The notes under the pieces: generated by a model
The model's database searches: none
Told to the model about the DNA's origin: nothing
The model's input: only the letters and a program-made list of their open reading frames with translations
Made by a program: the position numbers and the translations under genes
Shown here: piece by piece, positions 34,273-46,760 of the stretch
Layout of the letters: the number at the start of each line of letters is the position of its first letter
Numbering within the stretch: position 1 is the first letter of the stretch
Source: Primula veris
Taxonomy: Eukaryota > Streptophyta > Magnoliopsida > Ericales > Primulaceae
DNA: 64,000 nucleotides
NCBI GenBank assembly: GCA_963682055.1
Contig: OY821742.1
Coordinates: 19,464,135-19,528,134 of the forward strand
Direction of reading: 5' to 3'

Positions 34273-37200
34273 TTAAAATACGTGGTCGCCAACCTCAAAT
34301 GACAGTGCTCTCCTCCTTCGATCCGCATAACTCTTTTGACGACTACGAGCCGTTTCAAGTCGTTGCCGAATCAGTTTCACCTTCTCTGTTGTGTCTTGCA
34401 CCAAGTCAGGCCCCAACAGAGCAGTTTCTCCAACCTCACTCCAGCACACGGGCGACCTGCAAGGTCTTCCGTACAAAGCCTCAAAAGGCGCCATTTGTAT
34501 ACTTGATTGATAGCTATTATTGTAAGAGAACTCCACTAAGGGTATGTAAGGCTCCCAATTACCACCAAAGTCGAGTAAACAAGCTCTCAACATATCTTCT
34601 AAAATCTGAATAATGCGCTCGGATTGCCCATCCGTTTGTGGATGAAAAGCTGTACTCATCGAAAGTTTCGTACCTAAGGACCTTTGTAAACTCTCCCAGA
34701 ACCTCGACACGAATCTCGGGTCTCTGTCGGAGACGATCGACACTGGCACTCCATGCAAACGTACAATCTCCTTGATGTATTGGCGACTTAGTTTTTCGAT
34801 GTTGTCTGTTGTTCGCATCCCAAGGAAATGTGCAGACTTAGTTAGTCGGTCAACAATGATCCATATAGCATCAAATCCGCTTCGAGATCTAGGTAATCCC
34901 GTCACAAAATCCATCGTAATTCGCTCCCATTTCCATTCTGGTATCTCCAGCGGTTTCAATAGTCCACCTGGTCGCTGATGTTCGGTTTTCACTTGCTGAC
35001 ATGTCAAACATCTCATCACATAGTCCGCGACATCTTTCTTCATACCAGGCCACCAGAATTGTCGTTTAAGGTCATGATACATTTTATTTCCTCCGGGATG
35101 TACTACAAGCTTAGAGTGGTGAGATTCCTGGAGTACTTCTTTCCGAACACCAAGTGGTACAAAGAGTCGACCTTGAAATCTGAGTCCACGATCTCCGGAT
35201 ATTACCCACTCGTTCAATCCTGGGTTACTGTGAATTCTTGTTCGGTAATCTTCTGATGCTTCATCTTCACATTGAGCTGCAATTATTTTAGTTACTAAAG
35301 TAGGTTGCACCGTCACAGTAAATAAAGTCACACGATCCCCGCTGTCGACCAGATCCAGCCCAAACTCATTAAGTTCACGCATCATCACCCACTCATTAGT
35401 TGCCAAACTTGCCAACAAACAGCGTGTCTTGCGACTTAGTGCATCAGCAACTACATTTGCCTTTCCAGGGTGATATTGAAGGTCGAAATCATACTGGTCA
35501 AGGTATTCCATCCATCTCCTCTGTCTCATGTTCAAGTCTCGCTGCGTGAAGATATATTTGAGACTCTTGTAATCCGAAAATACTTCAAATCTCTCTCCAT
35601 AAAGGTAATGCCTCCAGCACTTTAAAGCAAGTACCACTGCCGCCAATTCCAGATCGTGGGTCGGATAGTTCTTTTCATGTATCTTTAACTGTCGTGACGT
35701 ATAGGCCACCACCTTACCTAGTTGCATAAGCACACAACCCAAACCTTCTTTGGAAGCGTCACAATACACCATATACCCCAATCCTCGCTCCGGAATGATT
35801 AAAATCGGTGTCGATGTTAGTCTTTTCTTTAGCTCTTGAAACGCACTTTCGCATTTAGCATCCCATTCAAACTTGACCCCTTTACGAGTTAGCCTCGTCA
35901 AAGGCGCAGCTAACCTCGAAAAGTCTTGAACAAATCGACGATAATAACCTGCAAGTCCTAAGAAACTCCGGATTTCGAATACGTTCTTTGGCTGTTCCCA
36001 TTCAACTACCGCTTCGATTTTCGACGGATCTACAGATACCCCATCTTTTGAGACAACATGTCCTAAAAATTTCACTTCTGGTATCCAAAACTCGCATTTT
36101 GAATACTTTGCATACAATTTGTGCCTTCGTAAAATCTGGAGCACGATCCGCAAATGCTCACAGTGAGTCTCTTCACTAGGCGAGTAAACTAAAATATCAT
36201 CTATAAATACGATAACAAATTGATCCAGGTATTCATGAAATACCCAATTCATCAAGTTCATGAAAGCTGCAGGAGCATTCGTTAAACCGAATGGCATAAC
36301 AAGAAATTCATAATGGCCGTAACGAGTATGAAACGCTGTTTTCTGGACATCCTCTTCCTTCACCCGTAACTGATGATACCCGGAACGCAAGTCAATCTTC
36401 GAAAACAATTTAGAACCATTCAGTTGATCAAGTAAATCATCGATTCTTGGCAACGAATATTTATTCTTAATGGTTACTCGATTCAGCTTCCTATAATCGA
36501 TGCACATTCGCATGGTACCGTCTTTCTTTGGTACAAATAGTGCAGGTGCTCCCCATGGCGACACACTCGGGCGTATAAACTCCTTTTTTTGAAGATCATC
36601 GAGTTGCTCTTTCAACTCCTTCAGCTCGGCAGGTGCGAGTCGATAAGGTGACACAGATATCGGTGACGTTCCTGGTACAAGATCTATAGAAAATTCTACT
36701 TCACGTACAGGAGGAAGTCCACTTAAATCGTCCGGAAACACATCAGGGAATTCACAAACAATATGCGGTAACTCCACTACAGGAGTGGCCCCATCTTCTA
36801 TCGATAAACTAGTTAATAAACAACTGAGACTATTTTCAATAGGCCATAAAGAGAAAAAAGACATTGTTCTATCTCCTGAAAAATAAAAAGTCTCACCCAC
36901 AGGTGTAGACAAAGTGACTCGCCTCCGATAACAATCAATAATGGCATGAAAATGGGATAACCAATCCATACCCAAGATAACATCAAACCCCAACATATCC
37001 AGTAAGATAAAATCATACTCAAAAGGATAATCATCAATAGAAACAACACATTTACGACAAACTCGATCTAGTACTAATAAGTCTCCTACAGGGGTCTCAA
37101 CAGTAATCGATGGATCCAACTGGTCCGTCTCTAATCCCAGTAGCACAACAAATTTATATGAAATAAAAGAGCGAGAAGCCCCCGTGTCAAACATAGCACG

Positions 37201-38151
37201 AGCACCGGTAGAATTCACAAGTAAAATACCTCTCACAGTGGAGGGCTCTCCTATATCCGAACCCTGCGATAGAGCATACACGCGTGCATTGGACGACTGA
37301 CTTCGTGGAGCAGCACCGCGACCTCTACCCCGATAACCACCCCGCGACGGTACTATTGCCCGCGAAGACGATGTATCCGTCGACGGTCTCATTACATGTA
37401 AAGGTCTCGGCCCAGCTGGTGGTATATGTGTCATCGCTTGTGAAGGATTAGATACTCGAGAACTCACAGAAGCTCCCCTAAAAGGACAGTCCTTCACTAG
37501 ATGCCCCATAACCCCGCATCGGTGACATTTTAAGGTTGGACATTTATAGAAATTGTGACCTGCTTGGCCACACTCATAGCAAACATTCCGAGCGACACCA
37601 GATGTTTCAACAGATGAGGTGGGCATATCCCTGACCGATGACAGTGCATTTGAAGAGGGGAATCTTCTAACAGGTGGTGCAAATCGACTAATCTCCCTCC
37701 TTTCCTGGAATTGTGGTTGTTGCCGCTGATGATAACCGGCACCACCTCCGCTGTGATAACCACCTCTACTGCTTGATGCTTGACCCGTATTTCCGCGCAT
37801 ACCGGCTAATAATCTTTGTCGATCCTCCGATATCCATTCAACTCTCCAGACAGTTTTGACCAATTCTGAGAAATTGGACAGCCTTTGAGACGCTACAAAT
37901 CCCTGGAGCTTTAATTTTAACCCTTCTTCAAACTTTCGACACTTTAGATCCTCAGTCGCCACGAACTCAGTTTCGTAGCGGGACAACTTATTGAACTCGT
38001 GCAAGTACTGGTCAACAGATAAATTTCCTTGAGTCAAGTCCATGAACTCTCTTCGCTTTTGATCTTTGGCCGCTTGAGGGAAATACTCGTCTAGAAACAT
38101 TGTCTTGAACACTTGCCAGGTAACTAGACCGACATTCGAAACTTCCTCCAT
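34273..38151 (-). pseudogene. Gypsy gag C-terminus, protease, RT, RNase H and integrase
   Basis: A 1292-codon frame without internal stop. Gag capsid tail (residues 1-150, [19 protein letters not shown]) leads to two CCHC knuckles: C191-C194-H199-C204 and C209-C212-H217-C222. The protease motif DTGAS is at about 322-326. RT spans about 505-690, with FIDD at about 649-652. RNase H starts near 793 ([11 protein letters not shown]). Integrase has the HHCC module ([11 protein letters not shown] through CLTCQQVK) and the TMDFVTGLP core start. All key catalytic motifs are visible. The frame is marked broken only because gag upstream and the chromodomain downstream are in other frames; the element may have been active until recently. 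Confidence 0.93.
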
Positions 38152-38693
38152 ATTCCGCCACCATCTCCCCGCCTCTTTTTTAAATGAAACTTTGCCGCTT
38201 TCACTTTTAGGTCATCCTCTACCAGTTCTATAATATCAAATATCCGCTCACAGTCTATGATCCATTCCTCGGCCAACAGTGGATCACCTTCGCCTTTAAA
38301 CACCTTAGGTTCCATCCGCTGGAATTGTCGAATAGCTGCTGAAGCCCTCGTTTCCTGTTGAGAAGGCATATTGCCAATGACCGACCTCACCATCTGTTGC
38401 ATCGCATCATGAAATTCCTGATTAGTCTGACCAGATGTGTTCAAAGTAGACTGAACATTCTCTTCAGTTCTCGTTTGTCGAGGAGGTGTAGGAAAGGTCT
38501 CATTAACAACACGAGATCCTGTTCGACTCGGAGTGCGAGCACCAACACCACGAGTTCTGGCACGCCCGCCCTGACTCGCTTCTTGTCTCCCTCGTACATG
38601 GAGTGACCCTTCTCGAGCACCAGTACGCCCACTTCCACTTTGCATGCTTGCGCGCCCTCCGCCACCTCGACTCCCCCTTCGCGCTTTAACCAT
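38124..38693 (-). pseudogene. Gypsy gag N-terminus
   Basis: The first ATG is at 38691-38693, giving MVKARRGSRGGGGRAS; a longer call begins at TTG. The frame is rich in Arg/Gly/Ser, then enters the capsid-like part (RMEPKVFKGEGDPLLAEEWI). It leaves the polyprotein frame near an A-run at about 38180-38190 and overlaps the next frame at 38124-38151. A one-base indel explains this. Confidence 0.85.
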
Positions 38694-38895
38694 TCTTTCT
38701 ATATAACACAGACAAAGTTCATCGATCAAGTTAGACTAATTAATCAACGAATAATTTCCACTAGCTAGAAAAGAGACGATAAGAAAGTCCCATAGAGATA
38801 TAGAATGACATTATGACATACAAATCCTAAGGGATATCTACTATGTCTACCCGCCCCCCTACACTCACGACCACCTAGATAGTATAACCAGGTTC

Positions 38896-38907
38896 GCTCT
38901 GATACCA
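38896..38907 (-). other. Primer binding site of the Gypsy element
   Basis: The minus strand reads TGGTATCAGAGC three bases after the 5' LTR end, the plant initiator tRNA-Met site. Confidence 0.88.
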
Positions 38908-38910
38908 AGC

Positions 38911-41312
38911 TGTCACGCCCCAGATTTCAATAAAACCCGAGACATGAATTTGAAAACTAAAGAAACACACTAGAAGAAAATACAACTTTCTAAGCACACT
39001 TCCGCGACTTATATTACACAAAAATATTATATTACAATAGTACGTTTTCTACACAACTACTCCTAATGTACATCATTTACAAAGTATTACACCAAACTAA
39101 ATAGGCTCTGAGTGCCTACTACCCGCACAACCCAAAATCTAGCCCGCTCGCAGCCCCGCTCAACAGCTTAACCTGTCCTGGAACTCTGTACATCCGAACC
39201 TCTACCTAGAATAATAAAATAAACAAAGACGAGAAAACGAAGGAAAAGAGTGAGTCAACTATTCATTATATATATACGTCAACAAACTAAACATAAATAA
39301 ATCATGCAATGCATATATATTTAGTTATTTATATATGTATTTTATCTTTTTATTTCTCCTCCGCTAACCTCCTCTACTACAACTACTTACGCCAAGTGGC
39401 GTGACTCGATAAACGACTCAAATGTGTATAAAGTCGGATTCACAAATAAAGTGCCGGATCACTCCTCAGATCCACGTATGGAGTCAACTCCTCATGAAAC
39501 CATACGCCGGCTATTGCCGTATTTCCGTGAACACCAGGCCCACCGGAACCCCCTTTGGCACGTGAACCCTAAAAGAAATATAAAAGACCGACGACAACAA
39601 ATGACTCGCGACAACACCACCTCTCTCTTCGATTATTTAGTCTCATTAGTCCACTTTATTCATTAATTATATGATAAAAACATCAATGTTTGTAAATTTC
39701 TATATGGTAAAACATATAGTTAATCTACATAAACAACATTGAAATGAATAAGAGAACAAGCAAGAACTAAAATCCCTGTCTCCCATCAAGAGTAGAACTC
39801 ATATTTATTTTCTAAAAATTGAGACAGTAACTCCATAAGGCATGTAAACAAATAGGTCCAACTATATGAACACAACTATGATTAATATTACTATTACAAA
39901 CCACCTAGCAACATACACAAGCTGGAATTTGATTCCGCATAACATTATAAACACCAATAGTTATCAAGTTAGTTAAGCATCTCTCGACTTTTAAATTGCG
40001 CAGAAGCATCGGTCAAAACGAAACAAAGGCCAAATCCTTTCTACATTCCAGGCATTAATGAAAATAACAAATTTATAAGTTCCAACTTCCAACAATGGAG
40101 TAAATAACTGCTCTTCGATTCCAAATCTTTTGTGAAGTATCATTCCAAGCATATGATCCCAAAAGAGCAAGAAATTGAAGAATACAACAAACTATATCCA
40201 CTGGAACATAACACCCTCTAGCATTTAAGCACTTAAGTAGTTGATCCGATAACATACAAACAGCAGTTTTCATTAAATAATAAATACACCGTAATTTTTC
40301 TCGGATTTGAAAACGTGCAATAAACATCATGCCATGACTCATGAGAGTAAAAAGGCCACTCTCATTAAGCAACAAGTCAAAAGACAAACAATAAAATTTT
40401 ATAAGAGTTTTCTGGGGATGATCTAAATGATCTAAAAGAGAGACAACACAGACCTGAACTTAAAAGCAAAGTTCAGACACCACGAAATGCAAAGCAATAC
40501 AACAAAACTTAAAGCTAATAACACTAATTAATTGATTCTGAAGGAACAAAGCGAGTTGAACTTTAAAGAATACAACTGTTAAGTTTATAATATAGTAATT
40601 TAATGGCAAGAAGTAATAGGAAACTAACAATAATCATGTCAAAAAGGAGACTCTCATCAGATTGCATAACAGAACTCAGTAACAACTATATAACCCCAGC
40701 TATGAGGATTTCTTCTAGTATAGATAACAAACACAGAAAGACTCCCCTTTAAGTACCAAAATGGTACCTTAATCGAAGCTCAAAAGGTCTGGACAGATAC
40801 GCTACGATAGGCAGGTAATAAAAAGGGCTTAAACTCCTCGTGCTTAGCCTCCAAACTCAGCTCAAACCCACAAGCGACGCAACAAAAGGACTTGTTAAAA
40901 CTGCCCACAATAAAGATAAATTACAGCCTTTTAAAGGATCAAAACAGACTTGAAAAGGGGAAAAAAAATACTGAATATATACCTCAAAATACTCTCCTCT
41001 GCGATAGCTATGTAACGGAGAAGACGGATTGAAAAACGGATAATCGATTCAAAAGAAAACTGGGTTTAAAAAGTGTGTTTATATATATATATATATATTT
41101 CTATCTCTATCTCTCTGTATCTTTCTCTCTATCTGTGTATATATATATCTCTGCTTCTTTTTTTTTTTTTATTTTTTATTATGTATAACTATTAAAAGGC
41201 TGAAGAGGTAAAGATAAAAACAAAGTGGACCCCACGTATTTTTACTAAAGATATTTTTACTAAAGATATTTCTCTCTATCTACATATATATATATATACT
41301 CAGGTTATTACA
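38911..41312 (-). repeat. 5' LTR of the Gypsy element
   Basis: Same family and ends as 31427-33824, with a few substitutions (for example near 39003, 39889, 39943, 40407-40409, 40606 and 40871) and different TA and T run lengths near 41080-41180. The target duplication CATGC follows directly. Confidence 0.93.
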
Positions 41313-41317
41313 CATGC

Positions 41318-41652
41318 ACTGCGATAGTCAGTCACCTATTGGACGGGCTCAAGATCATATGTATAATGGAAAGTCCCGACACATTCGTCGGAGACATAAA
41401 TCTGTAAGAGAATTATTAGCTAACGGTGTGATATACCTAGATTTTGTGAGATTTAAGAATAATATTGTAGATCCATTAACAAAAGTCTTGACTCAGGTAG
41501 AAGTCGAAGCATCATCGAGGGGAATGGGTTTAGAGCCCATCCATTTAGAAACCTGCTCAGAGGATACCCAATCCGAAATGGATTCTCCAGTCTCAGGTTC
41601 AATGGGAAAACTGAACTGTGGGGGTGACCGAACAAAGCACTCGAGAACTTAG
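41318..41652 (+). pseudogene. Copia RNase H C-terminal part (second part)
   Basis: Continuation of the Copia pol interrupted at 31426. It has IGRAQDHMYNGKSRHIRRRH, NNIVDPLTK and the terminal GMGLEP typical of plant Copia. The frame ends at 41650-41652. What follows (41653-42129) is non-coding element sequence leading to the purine tract. Confidence 0.88.
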
Positions 41653-42129
41653 GTTCCCAACCCATTTCTATGATGAAAGAGTGATATACCTAGACCATTT
41701 ATAGGGTGATCATGAGTCTCTTAATGAAAACAACTATCTCGAAGGTCGGCAGGGATGAGTTAGGATACCCTTAACTTGAAATTACCTATAACGAGTGTGT
41801 ATGGCCGATACTATGTGATGTGCCATGGGCTTAATCACTAAAGTGCTCGGTTGAATTTTGCCAAGGCAGTCCAGGACCAAATATGGACAATAACTAAAGG
41901 GCTTAGTAAGTAGTGTAGAGGGGGCACTGTGTGGGTATTATTCTGGTATTCACAAACGCTAAAGGGTTCAAAGCTTTAAGGCTACTCAATAGTAGCATAT
42001 CAGATTTTATATCACTATGGCAGGTTCAAGGCACGCGCTATCTGTCCTTATGCAGCAAACTCTAGCGGTTCTCTCATTTGCATTTAGGGGCACATTTTAT
42101 TTTCAATCAATTGCATTCATGTGGAGAAT

Positions 42130-43138
42130 TGTTGGAAAACATGGTTTTACATGGGTGTTCCAAAAGTGGTCAATAACCGACTTTTAAGCCAAAATAATAA
42201 GAGTTTAGCACTAGGTTTTATACCGTTCTTAATTTATTTGAAAAGGTTATGCAACAACCTTCGTAACGGTATATACACTTGACATAAACGATGAGTTGGT
42301 GTGAATGTAAATTGGCTTTAAAGTTGGTGCAAAAGTTGTTGCAATTTTGTTAGAGAGTTGGGAATACATAGAGTTTTTAATCCCACATTGACCAAATTTA
42401 TGGATGCGGTCTCCTTAGAGCCTATATTAGGCAACCTAACCCCCCACACATCAAAATAAGATTCAAATCTCACTTGCATACATAGTATATTAGAGCGAGA
42501 ATCGCACCATCAACAGCTCGACATGTGGTTCGGTGCCGTTTCCGTACGAGCCACTATGTGACAAACGTTGTACCTTGGAAACGAAGTACTCTACAACCAG
42601 AAACAGAAAAGTGATTAGAGAAATATCGTTTAACGAAAACTGCTTTCAGTTATCGCGTCTTTTCTTTATTTTCATTTCAGTCTTATTTAATTACTGCTAT
42701 TACTTTTCAGTACTGTTTACATTCTGCAATTTAATTTTTAGTAATGTTTACATTTATGTATTTATTTTCCAGTCCTTTTTTTTCTGTAATTTCCTATTCT
42801 GTAATTTCATTTCGAGTACTGTATTTACTTTTATTTACAGAAACAGTCCAGAAATTTAGTAATTATACTATTTTGTCTGGCAGTTTCATTTAATTGACAA
42901 ACAATCAAGCAGTTTAGTTTTTATACTACTCTGTCTGACAGTTTCTGTTAATTACAATTTAATCCAGCAGTTTAATAATATATATTAAATCTGTTTGTAA
43001 TTTTAATTATTGCAATTTATATTCTGTACGAGTCGGAATTTGTAATCGAGTCATTTTCCTTTCAGTGAAATAAAATTATTTATTACCTTTTAATACTTTT
43101 TCTTTTGTTTATTGCTTTTCGATACAGTAAAACCAAGA
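42130..43138 (+). repeat. Copia 3' LTR
   Basis: Begins TGTTGGAAAAC and ends about AAACCAAGA next to F-box sequence. The second half is T-rich with repeated CTGTAATTTC- and CAGTTT-like phrases. Its 3' half is homologous, inverted, to the left part of the solo LTR at 53059-54418, which helps fix its end. No intact partner LTR exists at the 5' end. Confidence 0.75.
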
Positions 43139-43611
43139 CTAATTTCCACGTATTCGTACTGAGAGTGTGTATCTTCACCAATCTACAGTACTTTGTTGAC
43201 ACACCTGTAACAGGTTCGATATTCATTTCACTGCCCTTTTGGCCAAAAGTCCTAACCACTTTATATTGATTTGTTATAGGACAAAACCCAAAACCACAAC
43301 CATTAGACACCAGCCTCTCAGATTTTGTTGCTACAGGAAGCTCTATAAACTGTCCTGTAACTGGATTGCAAACCATAACAGGGTCATTACTAAATGGTTC
43401 GGACAAACAAATAATCCATTACAGGAATTTACGAGATGAACTCTGTGATCTAACGCCCTCAATTTGGTGATCCGTTTCCGTTTCAATGGGATGTTCGTCT
43501 CAGCTTCCTTTTCACAATTCATGGCTAGTTCAGCATTGCCAACGGTATCTTCAACTTTGTATCTAGTTTCATATGCATATGTGTTTGTAACAGGTTCGTG
43601 GATATTTTCAT
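43139..43611 (-). pseudogene. F-box copy 3, disrupted remnant
   Basis: It matches copy 1 from about 5069 up to about 5515, then jumps to about 5812. The F-box domain itself is deleted, as is everything past the NTWKL region, where the Copia LTR begins. The ATG region (43609-43611) and leader survive. Single-base indels near 43414 and 43536 break the frame. Remaining motifs: VCNPVTGQFIELP and GCGFGFCPITNQYKVVR. It cannot make an F-box protein. Confidence 0.88.
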
Positions 43612-44830
43612 TCCCAGCAACGGATTCGATGATCAGTTTATCAACTAGAGAACCATGTTTGTCAGCAATTTAAAAGATAAGCTTATCAGGTTTTAAGACT
43701 TTTAAGGTGGATCATCATTGGTGAGTAGCTTATGAGCCAGCTTCTCAACATTATTTTCCCCAAAAAAAAACGCTTTAAGCACCTAAACCTAGTTTTTTTT
43801 GTTTGTTTATACTGAAAACGAAGCTAAATTTTTTATGGTGTTCCCACAAATTAAAATTCAGAGCAACCCTGCCCACAGCTCTGTTCTTTGTGTTTTAATT
43901 TCCGCTATAACTTCTAGTACAATGGGGTGTCTTGCTCTCACTCGACGACGAAACTCATATGCACTCAAGAACTAAGTTAAAAGATACTAAACGTAAAATG
44001 CTACAAAACTGATCAGTTCAATATTACAATGCTTATATACTTTTGTTTCCATTTTACTAAACAAATAACTGTTCTGAAAAAAATATTTTTTTTTTTTTGT
44101 TTGTTTCTCCAAGAAGGAGATACTCTCATCCTTGTTACTTATTATTCTTTTTTATTACCTTACAAATATTTTTGAGCTATCAGGAACCAAATAAGTCAAT
44201 AGATGTTTAAACATTCATAAACACCCAGCTTTGACTGGAATGTATCAGTAAGAGGAATCAAGTTTTGAACTTTTATTAAAGATCAAAGAACATCGAAAAA
44301 GGAACGTATCATGAGCCCAAATTTACTTCAGCAGTTGATTGATAATTAATTCCATACTGATGCAAGACTTCGATTCGGATGTTTTAATGAAAAAATTGTT
44401 TCACAGTATTTCAAAGGAATAACGATATTTTCTATCCGATCATACCTTTACTTTTAAATAAAGTATCAGTCAAGAAAATATCATTCAGAAAATTATGCAG
44501 GCAAACTATATCACCCTTTTTCTGAACATAATAAATCTTTTTCAAACACTTTTAACAGGAAATGAAGAAAAGAAAGAAAAAAAATCGATCACCCAATCAA
44601 GTTTATTTCTGGATAATTATTGATATCATATACATTCCAAAATAATGGTTCTTCTTGGCCTATAAAATTTTCAATGTTTAGCAATTTCACTAATTTAAAC
44701 ACTGCAGTTAAGTCTCTATTCTAAAAATAACGAGTAGCATATAACATTGTTTGCTTACATGAACGAAACCATTTTTCCAGTAAGAATTGAAAAAGAAAAT
44801 AGAAAAGCTAATAACAATAAATTTTACCTG
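43612..44830 (-). repeat. Leader and leader-intron remnant of F-box copy 3
   Basis: Sequence continues collinear with copies 1 and 2, including the acceptor ATTGCAG upstream of the ATG, the short uORF and the donor near 44828 (GCAG|GTAAAA). It is shorter than in copies 1 and 2. Homology fades after about 44830. Confidence 0.7.
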
Positions 44831-45967
44831 CTTAGTCTGCTTTCATTGTAAACAGTTGTTTTGGGTTAGCAACCGCATCAGTTCTCTTATATCACCAATT
44901 TATCTTAAATATGAAATATGAGGAGATTGCTCTAAAATTGTACACGGATCAGTTTATTTATCCATTACCTTGGTCTAGTGTGTAGAGTACAACTTACATA
45001 CGAAAGATTAGACTATCGGTTCTAATAGAATATAAGTTATATGTTTACAACTTTAGATGAAAATGGACACACCATCAGTAGATTTGTAGTACGTGGTTTT
45101 AGTATGTCTGTCTTCACTACAGGAAACGGATAAATTCCAACTCCATTTACTAGTGCACTTTGTGTGTATTAAACATGACTGTTACGAAATAATCATTTGG
45201 TGACTGACTAGACAAAATGATTTATAACTCGTGGTCATGGTCATGGTTAATAATCATTTGTTCGTGTAAACCCTGCAGGTGGATTTATAATCCGACACGA
45301 CAAATAAGTTAAGCGGACAGGCTTAGGGATAATACGTTTATTAAATAAGAAATCAGTCAGTGATAGCACGAAATCTTTGTAAGGAGTTCTATCCTAATCC
45401 GCCTACAAGTCCCTACCTTATCCTATATATAGCACGTCCCTTTTCTTGGCAGAATAAGTTTTTCATAACTATATTTCGAGATTGCCTAGAGAGAGAAAGA
45501 GCCCACCCTCTTTCAAGAAGAAAGGTGCTAGTTCAGGAATAAGGTAGAAGAATTGAGACGAATCTGTTCTATCACAGCCGCCATGCATCTGTTCCCTTCT
45601 GTTATTCGGTATGATCTAAAGCCATACGGTAAAACAGGATTTATTTGCTAATATATGTACATACTAAACCTAAGAATCTGGGCACGTTTTTTTTTTTTTG
45701 CTGTGCAAACTGATTTTCTATCATAATCGATACAATAAAAGAATATATACCTATCATGAAAGCAGGGGCGGGGCCAAGAATTCGTGTCAGCGGGGACACA
45801 ATTTATACATAACTGACAAATTTTTTTAAATAAATAAAAATATGCATATAGAAATTCAGATTTTAGTAATATGTTTTCATAGTTTTAATAATATTGAAAA
45901 GCCGTTCTTCCATAGTTAAGACAATAGTTTTAAAATTACCCAAATGCTAAGCAAAAAATATGGTAAT
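44831..45967. other. Spacer with promoter-like segment
   Basis: No gene is supportable. A TATATATA box near 45422-45430 on the plus strand is followed by a purine-rich AGAGAGAGAAAGAGCC stretch and, at 45609, a donor-like CG|GTATGATC, which resembles a plant or LTR promoter with a leader exon. At 45763 CAGGGGCGGGGCCAAGAA resembles the end of hAT-type elements, but I found no matching opposite end. Confidence 0.3.
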
Positions 45968-46440
45968 TGTTATAAGCGAATTAGCTCAACGTATACAACA
46001 AATATGTATATAGATATATATATAGAGAGAAGAAATGATCAGTATTGTATATCATCGCAATGGTGAAAGACTCAATCTCTTTATATAATGGAGGTTGAGG
46101 AATGTTACAAGTCATAGATAATGGTCATTAGTACTAAGGTTTGTAACTCACACTAACACACTAATAAAGAATACATAAAGTGTTGTATGCTACAAATGAA
46201 TGTGGACAATCCACTAAATATGTATCACAACACTCCCCCTTGGATGTCCAAAACAAACTCCAAGGTTCATCATCTTCATAAAGATTGATCAGTCGCATTC
46301 GCTATTGCCAACACATAAATCTCAAGTCCGGAAAACCCGATGTGGAACAAAAATCGGATTATAGGACAAAATGGTGTTGCCGAATGGAATGGGCCTAAAC
46401 GTTATACAAGTACGTGAATGAACTGACTGGAAAATATGTG

Positions 46441-46760
46441 CCTCATCAAAATCTTGCCAAGAAAGCCCGGTGGGAAAACTTGGTCGAAGGATAAAAGAAT
46501 ACACAAATGTCAGTAGTACTGGGGAAATAACCATACACGATATGTCTCATTAAAACCTTGTTAGAGAAAACCCAGTGGGACAAAACTCTAATCAAATGAC
46601 AAAAAAGTACACGATGGTTAGAAGTATATAACCGGATACTCCCTTGATTTCAGCAATCTTTAGTGAGAACGGGGATTAGAAATGTGTCATAAAAAACCTT
46701 GTCATGATAAACCCTGTGGGACAAACCCTTGAACTAAGGACAAAAAGAGTACACAAGCAT
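46441..46760. repeat. Three degenerate direct repeats
   Basis: Units near 46441, 46545 and 46685 share CTCAT(C/T)AAAA-CTTG, then AAA(G/A)CCC-GTGGGA-AAA, then a stretch ending in AGTACAC or ATACAC. Spacing is 104 and 140 bp. A second degenerate family, CTTGCA(T/C)ACGACTGGATGCAA-like, follows near 46780, 46862 and 46938. Confidence 0.7.

Larger units (their letters stand above)
31427..41312 (-). mobile_element. Nearly intact chromovirus-type Ty3/Gypsy retrotransposon
   Basis: LTRs are 31427-33824 and 38911-41312 (2398 and 2402 bp), each TG...CA on either strand. Target duplication CATGC is at 31422-31426 and 41313-41317, inside the Copia RNase H region. Orientation is minus: primer site at 38896-38907, purine tract at 33825-33832. 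By eye the LTRs differ at about seven positions plus microsatellite and poly(T) length, so the insertion is young. Gag, protease, RT, RNase H, integrase and a C-terminal chromodomain are all present, in the order of the Tekay/Del chromovirus lineage. Two single-base frameshifts break the polyprotein. Confidence 0.95.
29667..43138 (+). mobile_element. 5'-truncated Ty1/Copia element, split by a Gypsy insertion
   Basis: Coding remains run 29667-31426 and continue at 41318 after removal of the Gypsy element and one copy of its target duplication; the 3' LTR is 42130-43138. The 5' LTR, gag, protease and first part of integrase are missing. A purine tract (GTGGAGAAT) precedes the LTR at 42121-42129. 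The LTR's right end abuts F-box coding sequence at 43139, so the element inserted in F-box copy 3, and a later deletion removed its 5' end with part of the gene. Confidence 0.85.

Noticed and set aside
34209..38665. Plus-strand and alternate minus frames across the Gypsy pol region
   Set aside because: Shadows of the well-supported polyprotein frame.
45763..45780. hAT-like terminus CAGGGGCGGGGCCAAGAA
   Set aside because: No matching inverted end or 8-bp duplication could be found within the window.
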